A DNA stretch of 44,538 bases. Origin: Hyphomicrobiales bacterium. Lineage in GTDB: Bacteria; Pseudomonadota; Alphaproteobacteria; Rhizobiales; Xanthobacteraceae. Location: positions 1 to 44,538 of the forward strand of contig JAGXAC010000006.1 in NCBI GenBank assembly GCA_019075925.1. The letters are read 5' to 3'. A program made the translations under genes and the position numbers. The notes below the pieces were generated by a model that ran no database searches, was not told the origin of the DNA, and was given only the letters and a program-made list of their open reading frames with translations. Below, piece after piece: positions 37,221-44,538 of the stretch (within the stretch, counting starts at the first letter, position 1; every line of letters begins with the position of its first letter).

Positions 37221-38558
37221 ATGCAAGTGACTGAAACTGCCGCCGCGGGCCTTAAGCGCGAATTTCGGGTCGTTGTGCCCGCGACCGATCTCGCGGCGCG
37301 GGTCAAGGAACGGATTGGTGAACTCAAGGACCGGGTGCAGTTGCCCGGCTTCCGACCCGGCAAAGTGCCCGAAGCCCATCTTCACCGCCTCTACGGCAAA
37401 TCCGCCATGGCGGAAGCGATCGAAGCAGCGGTGCGGGACGCCAATTCGAAGATTCTCAGCGACAACGGGTTCAAGCTCGCCACTGAACCGAAAGTGGCAT
37501 GGCCGACCGAAGACGGCGGCATGGAAGGCGTCATCGAAGGCAAGTCCGATCTCGCCTACACGGTTGCGCTCGAGATAATGCCGCCGATTGTGCTGACGGA
37601 TTTCAAGACCATCAAACTTACGCGTTTGACCGCGCCGGTCGCCGAAAGCGAGATCGATAAAGCGCTGGAGAGCCTCTACGAGCAAAACCGGCCTTTCGAG
37701 GCCAAGTCTGGTTCTGCGGAAACGGGCGATCGCGCGACCATTTCATTTCAGGGGTCGGTCGACGGCGCGCCGCTGGAAGGCGGCATTGGCGAAGACGTGC
37801 CATTGGTTCTCGGCACGGGTCACTTCATCCCCGGCTTCGAGGAGCAATTGGTCGGGTTGAAAGCCGGCGACAATAAAACATTCACGGTCAAGTTCCCTGC
37901 CGATTACCGGGAGGCCAATCTTGCCGGCAAGGACGCGACTTTCGCGGTTACCGTGAAGGGAGTGGAGAGCCCGGGCGAAACCAGGATCGACGATGAATTC
38001 GCCAAGGCGCTTGGCGCGGAATCTCTGGCCAAGCTCAGGGAGGCGATGAAGGATCGCATCGCGCGCGAACACGCGGCGGCCGCGCACCAGAAGCTCAAGC
38101 GGACGCTGTTCGATGAACTCGACGCGCGTCATAAATTCGAACTGCCGCAGAGCTTGATCGAGCAGGAATTCGCCAACGTCTGGGCGCAGATCGAAAACGA
38201 TCTCAAGCAGCAGAATCGCACGTTTGCCGACGAAGGCACGACCGAGGAAAAGGCGCGGGAGGAATATCGGGCGATTGCCGAGCGCCGGGTGCGGCTTGGT
38301 CTGGTCCTCGCCGAAATCGGCGAGCGGAACAACATTACGGTCACCGAGGCGCAATTAAAGGCCGCGTTGATGGAGCAGGCGCGACAATACCCCGGGCAGG
38401 AGCGGCAGATTTGGGAGTATTACCAGAAGAACCCGAATGCCATTGCTGCCTTACGCGCGCCGCTGTTCGAAGACAAAGTCGTCGGCTTCCTGACCGAACT
38501 TGCCGAGGTTACCGATAAAGAGGTATCGCGGGACGAACTGTTCAAGGAAGAGGAATGA
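37221..38558 (+). CDS. tig: Trigger factor
   Basis: Ribosome-bound chaperone with peptidyl-prolyl isomerase activity. The 445-residue protein has the N-terminal ribosome-binding domain with GFRPGKVPEAHLHRLYG (the GFRxGxxP signature), a central FKBP-type domain (about 155-240; GDRATISFQGSVDG, VLGTGHFIPGFEEQLVGLKAGD) and a helical C-terminal domain (EEQ...REEYRAIAERRVRLGLVLAEIGERNNI). The frame runs back through the tRNA-Leu gene. ATG at 37221 is preferred because AAGAG lies eight bases upstream and QVTETAAAGLKREF is the usual N-terminus; ATG at 37215 is the alternative. clpP follows after 179 bases. Confidence 0.95.
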   Translation: MQVTETAAAGLKREFRVVVPATDLAARVKERIGELKDRVQLPGFRPGKVPEAHLHRLYGKSAMAEAIEAAVRDANSKILSDNGFKLATEPKVAWPTEDGGMEGVIEGKSDLAYTVALEIMPPIVLTDFKTIKLTRLTAPVAESEIDKALESLYEQNRPFEAKSGSAETGDRATISFQGSVDGAPLEGGIGEDVPLVLGTGHFIPGFEEQLVGLKAGDNKTFTVKFPADYREANLAGKDATFAVTVKGVESPGETRIDDEFAKALGAESLAKLREAMKDRIAREHAAAAHQKLKRTLFDELDARHKFELPQSLIEQEFANVWAQIENDLKQQNRTFADEGTTEEKAREEYRAIAERRVRLGLVLAEIGERNNITVTEAQLKAALMEQARQYPGQERQIWEYYQKNPNAIAALRAPLFEDKVVGFLTELAEVTDKEVSRDELFKEEE

Positions 38559-38737
38559 CGAGGCGCTGCGATCATATCGGGCGAAACGTGGCCGAACGTC
38601 TTGTAGCGGGAACTTCTGCGCTTATCTGCCATGGTTGAATGGTGGATTTCGCAGCCGTACACGGGCGGCTTCGACAAGTCCCGCCGACTCAAGCCACACT
38701 GCGAATTGAGCCTTCAAGCCCCTGACAGGTGAACACC

Positions 38738-39394
38738 ATGCGTGACCCGAAGGAAACCTACATGCAGTACCTCGTTCCGATGGTGGTCGAACAGACCAAC
38801 CGCGGCGAACGGGCGTACGACATCTATTCCCGCCTGCTGAAGGAGCGGATTATCTTCATCACGGGCGGCATCGAGGACGGCATGGCTTCGCTGGTCGTCG
38901 CGCAACTGTTGTTTCTCGAGGCGGACAATCCAAAAAAAGAAATCTCGATGTACATCAACTCGCCGGGAGGTATCGTCACCTCCGGTCTGGCGATCTACGA
39001 CACCATGCAATTCATCCGCCCGGCAGTCTCGACCCTCTGTACCGGCCAGGCAGCTTCCATGGGTTCGCTGCTGCTGGCGGCCGGCGCCAAAGACCTGCGC
39101 TTTGCGTTGCCTAACGCACGCATCATGGTGCATCAGCCGTCCGGCGGATTTCAGGGCCAGGCGACCGACATCATGCTGCATGCCCAGGAGATCCTGAATC
39201 TGAAACGGCGGCTAAACGAAATGTACGTCAAGCATACCGGCCAGCCGCTCAAAAAGATCGAGGACGCACTCGAGCGTGACATGTTCCTGACCTCGGAAAT
39301 GGCCAAGGATTTCGGTCTTATCGACAAGGTGATCGAAAAGCGTCCCGAGGAACCCGGGCTGAAGACCGAACAGCCGGCGCTGACCAAGGTTTAA
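38738..39394 (+). CDS. clpP: ATP-dependent Clp protease proteolytic subunit
   Basis: ClpP forms the tetradecameric peptidase chamber used by ClpX and ClpA. The 218-residue protein has the catalytic triad Ser107 (GQAASMG), His132 (MVHQPSGG) and Asp181 (LERDMF). [30 protein letters not shown] at the N-terminus and YINSPGG are family signatures. The frame can begin with GTG at 38729, but AGGTG six bases before the ATG at 38738 favours that codon. It lies between tig and clpX, as in most proteobacteria. Confidence 0.96.
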   Translation: MRDPKETYMQYLVPMVVEQTNRGERAYDIYSRLLKERIIFITGGIEDGMASLVVAQLLFLEADNPKKEISMYINSPGGIVTSGLAIYDTMQFIRPAVSTLCTGQAASMGSLLLAAGAKDLRFALPNARIMVHQPSGGFQGQATDIMLHAQEILNLKRRLNEMYVKHTGQPLKKIEDALERDMFLTSEMAKDFGLIDKVIEKRPEEPGLKTEQPALTKV

Positions 39395-39508
39395 ATGGTC
39401 GAATCGTCAGGTCCGGAACAAGTTCCACTAGCCCGTCAAGTTGATTTCGCAGGTTTGCTCAGGAAAGCACGCCGGTGCAAAGTCTCGTTATCGTTAATAG
39501 ATTCTTGA

Positions 39509-39537
39509 TTGGCGCACCATTACCGTGCACGTTTATA
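39509..39537 (+). promoter_or_regulatory. Weak candidate promoter for clpX
   Basis: TTGGCG (39509-39514) and TTTATA (39532-39537) are 17 bases apart in the clpP-clpX spacer. Matches to the consensus are modest (four and three of six). A start just downstream would give a leader of about 130 bases that includes two T-loop hairpins. clpX may instead be read from clpP; this is only a suggestion. Confidence 0.25.
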
Positions 39538-39562
39538 GACAGTAATCCGGGCAGGGGGGTGT

Positions 39563-39616
39563 TGCGCCTTTTTGGGCGCAGTGTGTGACAGGAGTGCTAC
39601 GGTTTTTTAGCGTAGC
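39563..39616 (+). other. Two hairpins with T-rich loops in the clpP-clpX spacer
   Basis: TGCGCC (39563-39568) pairs with GGCGCA (39575-39580) around the loop TTTTTG. GCTACG (39596-39601) pairs with CGTAGC (39611-39616) around GTTTTTTAG. Both stems are 6 bp and perfect and both loops are U-rich in RNA; they are 15 bases apart. They lie 58 bases before the clpX ATG, inside the probable leader. They lack a T-run after the stem, so are not standard terminators. Possible roles are RNA-protein or sRNA contact sites in the leader. Confidence 0.4.
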
Positions 39617-39673
39617 GATTGGTAGGGTAGCGAGGGCAAAGACGTTTCCCTCGCAGCGAAGGCGGAGACGGGA

Positions 39674-40957
39674 ATGAGCAAAGTCGGCGGCGGCGATTCG
39701 AAGAACACGCTTTACTGCTCGTTCTGCGGCAAGAGCCAACACGAGGTGCGCAAGCTCATTGCCGGACCGACCGTATTCATCTGCGACGAATGCGTCGAAC
39801 TTTGCATGGACATTATCCGCGAGGAGAACAAATCCTCGCTGGTGAAGTCGCGCGACGGCATTCCGACCCCGCGCGAAATCCGCAAAGTGCTCGACGACTA
39901 TGTGATCGGCCAGGATCACGCCAAGAAGGTGCTCTCGGTCGCGGTCCACAATCACTACAAGCGGCTCAATCACCAGTCCAAGCATAACGACGTCGAACTG
40001 GCGAAGTCCAACATCTTGCTGATCGGACCGACCGGCTCAGGCAAGACACTGCTGGCGCAGACGCTGGCGCGCATCCTCGACGTACCGTTCACGATGGCGG
40101 ACGCCACTACGCTGACCGAAGCCGGTTATGTCGGCGAGGACGTCGAGAACATTATTTTGAAGCTGTTGCAGTCGGCCGACTACAACGTCGAACGCGCGCA
40201 GCGCGGCATTGTGTACATCGACGAAATCGACAAGATTTCGCGCAAGTCCGACAACCCGTCTATCACCCGCGACGTGTCGGGCGAGGGCGTGCAGCAGGCG
40301 CTGCTCAAGATCATGGAGGGTACGATCGCCAGCGTACCGCCGCAGGGCGGCCGCAAGCATCCGCAGCAGGAGTTCCTCCAGGTCGACACCACCAATATCC
40401 TGTTCGTCTGCGGTGGCGCGTTTGCCGGGCTCGAAAAGATCATTTCCGCGCGTGGCCGCTCCACGTCGATCGGTTTCGGCGCCAAGGTCATGGCGCCCGA
40501 GGACCGCAAACAGGGCGAGATTTTCCGCGATGTCGAGCCTGAGGATCTGCTGAAATACGGTCTCATTCCCGAGTTCGTCGGCCGGCTGCCGGTCGTGGCG
40601 ACACTCGAGGACCTGGATGAGCCGTCGCTCAAGCGCATCCTCACCGAACCCAAGAACGCTCTGGTCAAGCAATACCAGCGCATGTTCGAGATGGAGACGG
40701 TCGATCTGACGCTCGCCGACGAGGCGCTTTCCGCCATCGCGCGCAAAGCGATCGACCGCAAGACCGGCGCGCGCGGCTTGCGCTCGATCATGGAAAGCAT
40801 TCTGCTCGATACCATGTTCGATCTGCCGAGCCTGGAAGGCGTCGAAGAAGTGGTCATTTCGCGCGAGGTGGTCGAGGGTGCCGCGCGGCCGTTGTACATT
40901 TACGCCGACCGGTCCGATCGTACCGGCGAGGCCGCCGGCGGCGCCGCCAGCGCCTGA
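39674..40957 (+). CDS. clpX: ATP-dependent Clp protease ATP-binding subunit ClpX
   Basis: ClpX is the AAA+ unfoldase that feeds tagged substrates to ClpP; in alphaproteobacteria ClpXP also controls cell-cycle proteins. The 427-residue protein has the N-terminal zinc domain ([32 protein letters not shown]), Walker A GPTGSGKT, pore loop GYVGED, Walker [11 protein letters not shown], the IGF loop for ClpP docking (SIGFGAKV), and sensor-2 [14 protein letters not shown] lies about six bases before the ATG. The 279-base gap to clpP contains the T-loop hairpins noted separately. Confidence 0.97.
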   Translation: MSKVGGGDSKNTLYCSFCGKSQHEVRKLIAGPTVFICDECVELCMDIIREENKSSLVKSRDGIPTPREIRKVLDDYVIGQDHAKKVLSVAVHNHYKRLNHQSKHNDVELAKSNILLIGPTGSGKTLLAQTLARILDVPFTMADATTLTEAGYVGEDVENIILKLLQSADYNVERAQRGIVYIDEIDKISRKSDNPSITRDVSGEGVQQALLKIMEGTIASVPPQGGRKHPQQEFLQVDTTNILFVCGGAFAGLEKIISARGRSTSIGFGAKVMAPEDRKQGEIFRDVEPEDLLKYGLIPEFVGRLPVVATLEDLDEPSLKRILTEPKNALVKQYQRMFEMETVDLTLADEALSAIARKAIDRKTGARGLRSIMESILLDTMFDLPSLEGVEEVVISREVVEGAARPLYIYADRSDRTGEAAGGAASA

Positions 40958-41046
40958 GCGGACCTGATTCAGGCACCCACGATTCGGTATGCGGCGAAAC
41001 GGCGGTTGCGTCGGGACGCCCTGTTTGTCTCGGAAAACCCGGCTTT

Positions 41047-41080
41047 CTTGACACGCCGGTGCAGGCTCGCCACCTATAAG
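41047..41080 (+). promoter_or_regulatory. Candidate heat-shock type promoter for lon
   Basis: CTTGACA (41047-41053) is followed after 17 bases by CACCTATAAG (41071-41080), about 150 bases before lon. CTTG plus a C-rich, TAT-containing -10 region is the general form of RpoH (sigma-32) promoters, and lon is a known heat-shock gene. As a sigma-70 promoter the TTGACA-TATAAG spacing (21) would be too long. The rest of the 276-base clpX-lon spacer shows nothing else clear. Confidence 0.4.
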
Positions 41081-41233
41081 CGGCGGCCGGACAAGCCTTT
41101 TGACGGCCGCGCTCGACCCGGGCAGGGTTTCGGACAGACCACCGTCCAATCCCTTCCCGGCTGTACGGCGGTCTGTTGCGGCAGCGAGGGTTGCCACCGC
41201 GATTGACGCGCATAACAATAAGGAAGTGGGGCC

Positions 41234-43666
41234 ATGACAAGTGCCGCCAAACCGAAGCCGCCTTTGACCACCGGCGAAAGCCGCGCCTATCCGGTGCTGC
41301 CGCTGCGTGACATCGTCGTTTTCCCGCACATGATCGTTCCGCTGTTCGTGGGGCGCGAGAAATCGATCAAGGCCCTCGAGGAGGTGATGCGTTCGGACAC
41401 GTTCATTTTGCTGGCCACGCAGAAGAACGCTTCCGACGACGATCCCGCAACCGACTCGATCTACACCATCGGCACGCTGGCGAGCGTCCTGCAGTTACTC
41501 AAGCTGCCGGACGGCACCGTCAAGGTTCTGGTCGAAGGCGCCGCCCGCGCACAGATCGGGAAGTACACCGATCGCGAGGATTACTACGAGGCTGACGCCA
41601 CCGTGATCGCCGACGCGACCGCCGATCAGGTCGAAGCCGAGGCGTTGGCCCGCTCGGTGGTCAACGAGTTCGAAGGCTACGTGAAGCTCAACAAGAAAGT
41701 GTCGCCGGAAGTGATCGGCGTCGTCCAGCAGATCGATGACTACGCCAAGCTGGCCGACACCGTTGCCTCGCATCTCGCCGTCAAGATTCAGGACAAACAA
41801 TTGATCCTGGAAACGCCGAGCGTCACCGAGCGCCTGGAAAAGGTGCTCGGGCTGATGGAAAGCGAAATCTCGGTTTTGCAGGTCGAGAAACGCATCCGCA
41901 CGCGCGTCAAACGCCAAATGGAGAAGACGCAGCGCGAGTACTATCTCAACGAGCAGATGAAGGCGATTCAGAAGGAGCTCGGCGACGAAGACGGCAAGGA
42001 CGAGCTTGCCGAGCTCGAGGAGAAGATCAAGCGGACCAAGCTCTCCAAGGAGGCGCGCGAGAAAGCGCAGCATGAGCTGAAAAAGCTCCGCCAGATGTCA
42101 CCCATGTCTGCGGAAGCGACGGTCGTGCGCAACTATCTCGACTGGCTGCTGTCGATCCCGTGGAACAAAAAGTCCAAGGTCAAGAAAGACCTCGCGCTGG
42201 CCGAAAAAGTCCTCGAAGCCGATCACTACGGCCTGGAGAAGGTCAAGGAGCGCATCGTCGAATATCTGGCGGTGCAGCAGCGCGCCAACAAACTGACCGG
42301 ACCGATCCTTTGCCTCGTGGGCCCGCCCGGCGTCGGCAAGACGTCGCTCGGCAAATCGATAGCCAGGGCGACCGGACGCGAGTTCGTCCGCGTTTCGCTC
42401 GGCGGCGTACGCGACGAGGCCGAGATTCGCGGCCATCGGCGGACCTATATCGGCTCGATGCCCGGCAAGGTCATCCAGTCGATGCGCAAGGCAAAGACTT
42501 CGAATCCGCTGTTCCTGCTCGACGAGGTCGACAAGATGGGTGCGGATTTCCGCGGCGATCCTTCGTCGGCGCTGCTGGAAGTCCTCGACCCTGAGCAAAA
42601 CCATGCGTTCAACGACCACTATCTTGAGGTCGATTACGATCTATCCAACGTGATGTTCATCACGACGGCGAATACGCTCAACATTCCGCCGCCCTTGATG
42701 GACCGCATGGAGATCATCCGTATCGCCGGCTATACCGAGGATGAGAAGGTCGAGATCGCGCGCAAGCATCTCATTCCGCATGCGACGGTCAAACACGGCC
42801 TCGATGCCAAGGAATGGTCGATCGATGACGGTGCACTGCTGACGATCATCCGCCGCTACACCCGCGAAGCGGGCGTGCGTAACCTCGAGCGCGAGCTTTC
42901 AACGCTGATTCGCAAGGCGGTGAAGGAGCTCACAATCAAGAAGAAGGAGTCCGTGCAGGTCTCCGATGAGGTGCTGGCTGACTATCTCGGGGTGCCCAAG
43001 TTCCGCTATGGCGAGGTCGAGGACAAGGATCAGGTCGGCGTTGTCACCGGTCTGGCCTGGACTGACGTCGGCGGCGAGCTTCTCACGATCGAAGCCGCGA
43101 TGATGCCCGGCAAGGGCAAGATGACGGTCACCGGCAACTTGCGCGACGTGATGAAAGAATCGATCTCGGCGGCGGCGTCATATGTGCGTATGCGTTCGGC
43201 TGCCTTTGGCATCGAACCGCCGTCCTTCGACAAGCGCGACATCCACGTTCACGTGCCGGAAGGCGCAACGCCAAAGGACGGACCGTCCGCCGGGGTCGCC
43301 ATGGTCACCGCCATTGTTTCGGTGATGACCGGCATTCCGGTGCGCCGTGACGTCGCCATGACCGGCGAAATCACCCTGCGCGGACGCGTGCTGCCAATCG
43401 GCGGCCTCAAGGAGAAGCTGCTTGCCGCGCATCGCGGCGGCATCAAGACCGTGCTTATCCCGGAAGAGAATGCCAAGGACCTGGTGGAGATCAACGACAG
43501 CATCAAGGCCGGGCTGGACATCATTCCGGCCTCGCGCATGGACGAGGTGCTGGCGCGGGCGCTCACGCGCAATCCCGAGCCGATCGTGTGGGACGAGGGC
43601 GCGGCAAAGCCGGTCGAGGTCGCAGAGACAATCGAGGAAGATGCCTCCGGCCTGACCGCGCACTAA
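41234..43666 (+). CDS. lon: ATP-dependent endopeptidase Lon
   Basis: LonA protease degrades misfolded and short-lived regulatory proteins. The 810-residue protein has the N-terminal substrate-binding domain ([27 protein letters not shown], residues 12-210), a coiled-coil (about 215-300), the AAA+ module with Walker [10 protein letters not shown] and Walker [10 protein letters not shown], and the C-terminal protease domain with the catalytic pair Ser685 (PKDGPSAG) and Lys728 ([14 protein letters not shown]). AAGGA precedes the ATG by nine bases. It is the last gene of the tig-clpP-clpX-lon block and is followed by a strong terminator. Confidence 0.97.
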   Translation: MTSAAKPKPPLTTGESRAYPVLPLRDIVVFPHMIVPLFVGREKSIKALEEVMRSDTFILLATQKNASDDDPATDSIYTIGTLASVLQLLKLPDGTVKVLVEGAARAQIGKYTDREDYYEADATVIADATADQVEAEALARSVVNEFEGYVKLNKKVSPEVIGVVQQIDDYAKLADTVASHLAVKIQDKQLILETPSVTERLEKVLGLMESEISVLQVEKRIRTRVKRQMEKTQREYYLNEQMKAIQKELGDEDGKDELAELEEKIKRTKLSKEAREKAQHELKKLRQMSPMSAEATVVRNYLDWLLSIPWNKKSKVKKDLALAEKVLEADHYGLEKVKERIVEYLAVQQRANKLTGPILCLVGPPGVGKTSLGKSIARATGREFVRVSLGGVRDEAEIRGHRRTYIGSMPGKVIQSMRKAKTSNPLFLLDEVDKMGADFRGDPSSALLEVLDPEQNHAFNDHYLEVDYDLSNVMFITTANTLNIPPPLMDRMEIIRIAGYTEDEKVEIARKHLIPHATVKHGLDAKEWSIDDGALLTIIRRYTREAGVRNLERELSTLIRKAVKELTIKKKESVQVSDEVLADYLGVPKFRYGEVEDKDQVGVVTGLAWTDVGGELLTIEAAMMPGKGKMTVTGNLRDVMKESISAAASYVRMRSAAFGIEPPSFDKRDIHVHVPEGATPKDGPSAGVAMVTAIVSVMTGIPVRRDVAMTGEITLRGRVLPIGGLKEKLLAAHRGGIKTVLIPEENAKDLVEINDSIKAGLDIIPASRMDEVLARALTRNPEPIVWDEGAAKPVEVAETIEEDASGLTAH

Positions 43667-43715
43667 CCGGCCTTCGGCCGGCCGCCACAATTGGCGTGAA
43701 AGCATGCTCTGATGG

Positions 43716-43747
43716 AGAGACGGCGCCTCGGCGCCGTCTCTTTTTTT
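43716..43747 (+). terminator. Rho-independent terminator after lon
   Basis: GAGACGGCGC (43717-43726) pairs perfectly with GCGCCGTCTC (43731-43740) around the tetraloop CTCG, followed at once by seven T residues (43741-43747). This is a textbook intrinsic terminator, 50 bases after the lon stop, ending the protease transcription unit. Confidence 0.93.
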
Positions 43748-43814
43748 CACACGGCTCGCGCACGACGCCCCACGTGCCCACCAGGACACAGCACGCCGAA
43801 ATTTCGGAGGTCCA

Positions 43815-43842
43815 TTGGCTTCCGCGGCATATCGGTTACAAT
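43815..43842 (+). promoter_or_regulatory. Candidate promoter for the secreted protein gene at 43876
   Basis: TTGGCT (43815-43820) and TACAAT (43837-43842) are 16 bases apart, and the -10 element ends 33 bases before the ATG. The -10 match is five of six. It follows the lon terminator, so the downstream gene needs its own promoter, which supports this assignment. Confidence 0.42.
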
Positions 43843-43875
43843 TCACACCGGGGTCGCTGACGGCAGGCTTTCGCG

Positions 43876-44247
43876 ATGAAAATCATCCATCTTTTGATCG
43901 GCTGCGTCGCTCTTGTTTTCGCCGCCGGCGCCACCGCTGCCCCGCTGTCCGGTAGTTTCTGGCTACTCGGAGACTTTACGCAGAATGTGCCTTGCAAAGG
44001 CGACGGCAGCGATCCCGCTGAGGTCAAAGTGAAGGTCACGCCCACCGAAATCGATTCGAAAGTCGGAGCCTGCACGTTCCTGGACACCAAGGAGGACAGC
44101 AAGACACTCAAGGCACAGGTTGAGTGCCAATTTCCCGCCGGGCCGCTGATGGGGGAAATCACGTTCACCAAGAAGTCCGATACCACCATCGATTTCGTCG
44201 ACCGCGACAAGACCTACACCGCAACGCTTTACCGCTGTCCCAAATAG
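43876..44247 (+). CDS. Small secreted protein, function unknown
   Basis: A 123-residue protein I do not recognise. It has a clear signal peptide (KIIHLLIGCVALVFAAGATAA, cleavage after about residue 22). The mature part has four Cys (NVPCKG, GACTF, VECQF, YRCPK) that could form two disulfides, and alternating polar/hydrophobic residues that suggest a small beta-sheet domain. It may be periplasmic or exported. It lies between the lon terminator and the PsiF-like gene on the same strand, 90 bases before the latter. No enzyme motif is visible. Confidence 0.7.
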   Translation: MKIIHLLIGCVALVFAAGATAAPLSGSFWLLGDFTQNVPCKGDGSDPAEVKVKVTPTEIDSKVGACTFLDTKEDSKTLKAQVECQFPAGPLMGEITFTKKSDTTIDFVDRDKTYTATLYRCPK

Positions 44248-44337
44248 CCGTTTAGGGGCGGGCACCATGTTTAAATTGGCTCCTGGCGCAGTTCGGATCG
44301 GTGCTAAGATAGTCAGGGCAACCTAGGGGGTTCTCGC

Positions 44338-44538
44338 ATGCTTCGATACGCCATAGCCGGCACAGCGCTGGCCGTTTTGCTGGCGGTGACGACGACACCG
44401 TCCTTTGCCGTCTCAGCGAAGGATAAAATGGCGACTTGCAAGTTCGGTGCCGATGACCAGAAGCTCACCGGTGCCGCGCGCAGCAAGTTCATCAAGAAAT
44501 GCATGTTGAACAAAGACGAGCCCCGCGGCGCGCCGATG
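44338..44538 (+). CDS. PsiF-repeat family secreted protein, 3' truncated by window
   Basis: The first 67 residues of a small secreted protein; the window ends inside the gene. It has a signal peptide (RYAIAGTALAVLLAVTTTPSFA), then KMATCKFGADDQKLTGAARS followed by KFIKKCM, the pattern of the PsiF repeat (Cys...Gly-x-x-Arg...Phe-x-x-x-Cys) first noted in the phosphate-starvation gene psiF of E. coli. Its function is unknown. The length of the complete gene cannot be seen. Confidence 0.78.
   Translation, partial: MLRYAIAGTALAVLLAVTTTPSFAVSAKDKMATCKFGADDQKLTGAARSKFIKKCMLNKDEPRGAPM

Noticed and set aside
40037-41329. 430-codon minus-strand frame opposite clpX and the clpX-lon spacer
   Set aside because: It runs antisense through all ClpX motifs and has low-complexity Arg/Gly/Asp composition.

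Overview
The window looks like chromosomal core DNA from a GC-rich alphaproteobacterium of the order Hyphomicrobiales (Rhizobiales), probably near the Bradyrhizobiaceae/Xanthobacteraceae. This rests on protein flavour and gene order: lpxD-fabZ-lpxA-lpxI-lpxB behind bamA, the CBP3-type chaperone with YceD, plsX-fabH-ihfA-MerR, glnB-glnA, rplM-rpsI, and tRNA-Leu-tig-clpP-clpX-lon. The use of LpxI, a K+-independent H+-pyrophosphatase and a type-2 heme A synthase agrees with this. No 16S gene or species marker is present, so placement below order is inference.

Layout. 1-4.8 kb: the end of bamA and a tightly packed lipid A operon whose genes overlap or abut. 4.9-9.4 kb: a solitary ketoacyl-ACP synthase III paralogue, thiM on the minus strand, a flavin-dependent 2-hydroxy-acid oxidase and an MFS transporter. 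9.6-12.3 kb: hppA, then bamE on the minus strand. 12.4-16.6 kb: cytochrome bc1 assembly chaperone, YceD, plsX, fabH, ihfA and a MerR-type regulator. 16.7-25.6 kb: a small secreted peptide, tRNA-Pro, dgkA, and an incomplete exopolysaccharide locus (O-antigen ligase, priming sugar-phosphate transferase, GT4 glycosyltransferase, Wzz/GumC-like co-polymerase, NodB-type deacetylase). 25.4-30.6 kb: a DUF2842 protein, ctaA, metY, a Trp-repeat secreted protein, a CoA-binding protein, a crotonase-fold protein and a PaaI-type thioesterase. 30.7-33.4 kb: rplM-rpsI and a membrane diguanylate cyclase. 33.4-37.0 kb: glnB-glnA divergent from nnr. 37.0-43.7 kb: tRNA-Leu, trigger factor, ClpP, ClpX and Lon, closed by a strong intrinsic terminator. 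The last kilobase holds two small secreted proteins, the second (PsiF-like) cut by the window end.

Functional themes. Outer-membrane biogenesis (BamA, BamE, Lpx enzymes) and fatty-acid/phospholipid initiation (FabZ, PlsX, two FabH-type enzymes, DgkA) share precursors. The EPS genes use undecaprenyl-phosphate. GlnB/GlnA form the nitrogen-sensing pair, with a sigma-54-type promoter visible upstream of glnB. Tig/ClpXP/Lon form a protein folding and turnover block.

No CRISPR array, prophage, insertion sequence or obvious defence system is visible. The least ordinary parts are: three successive hairpins just upstream of metY, next to a secreted protein with five 7-residue Trp repeats; a polysaccharide co-polymerase whose kinase domain has lost its P-loop; a crotonase-fold protein lacking both catalytic glutamates; and a KAS III paralogue of unusual subtype.
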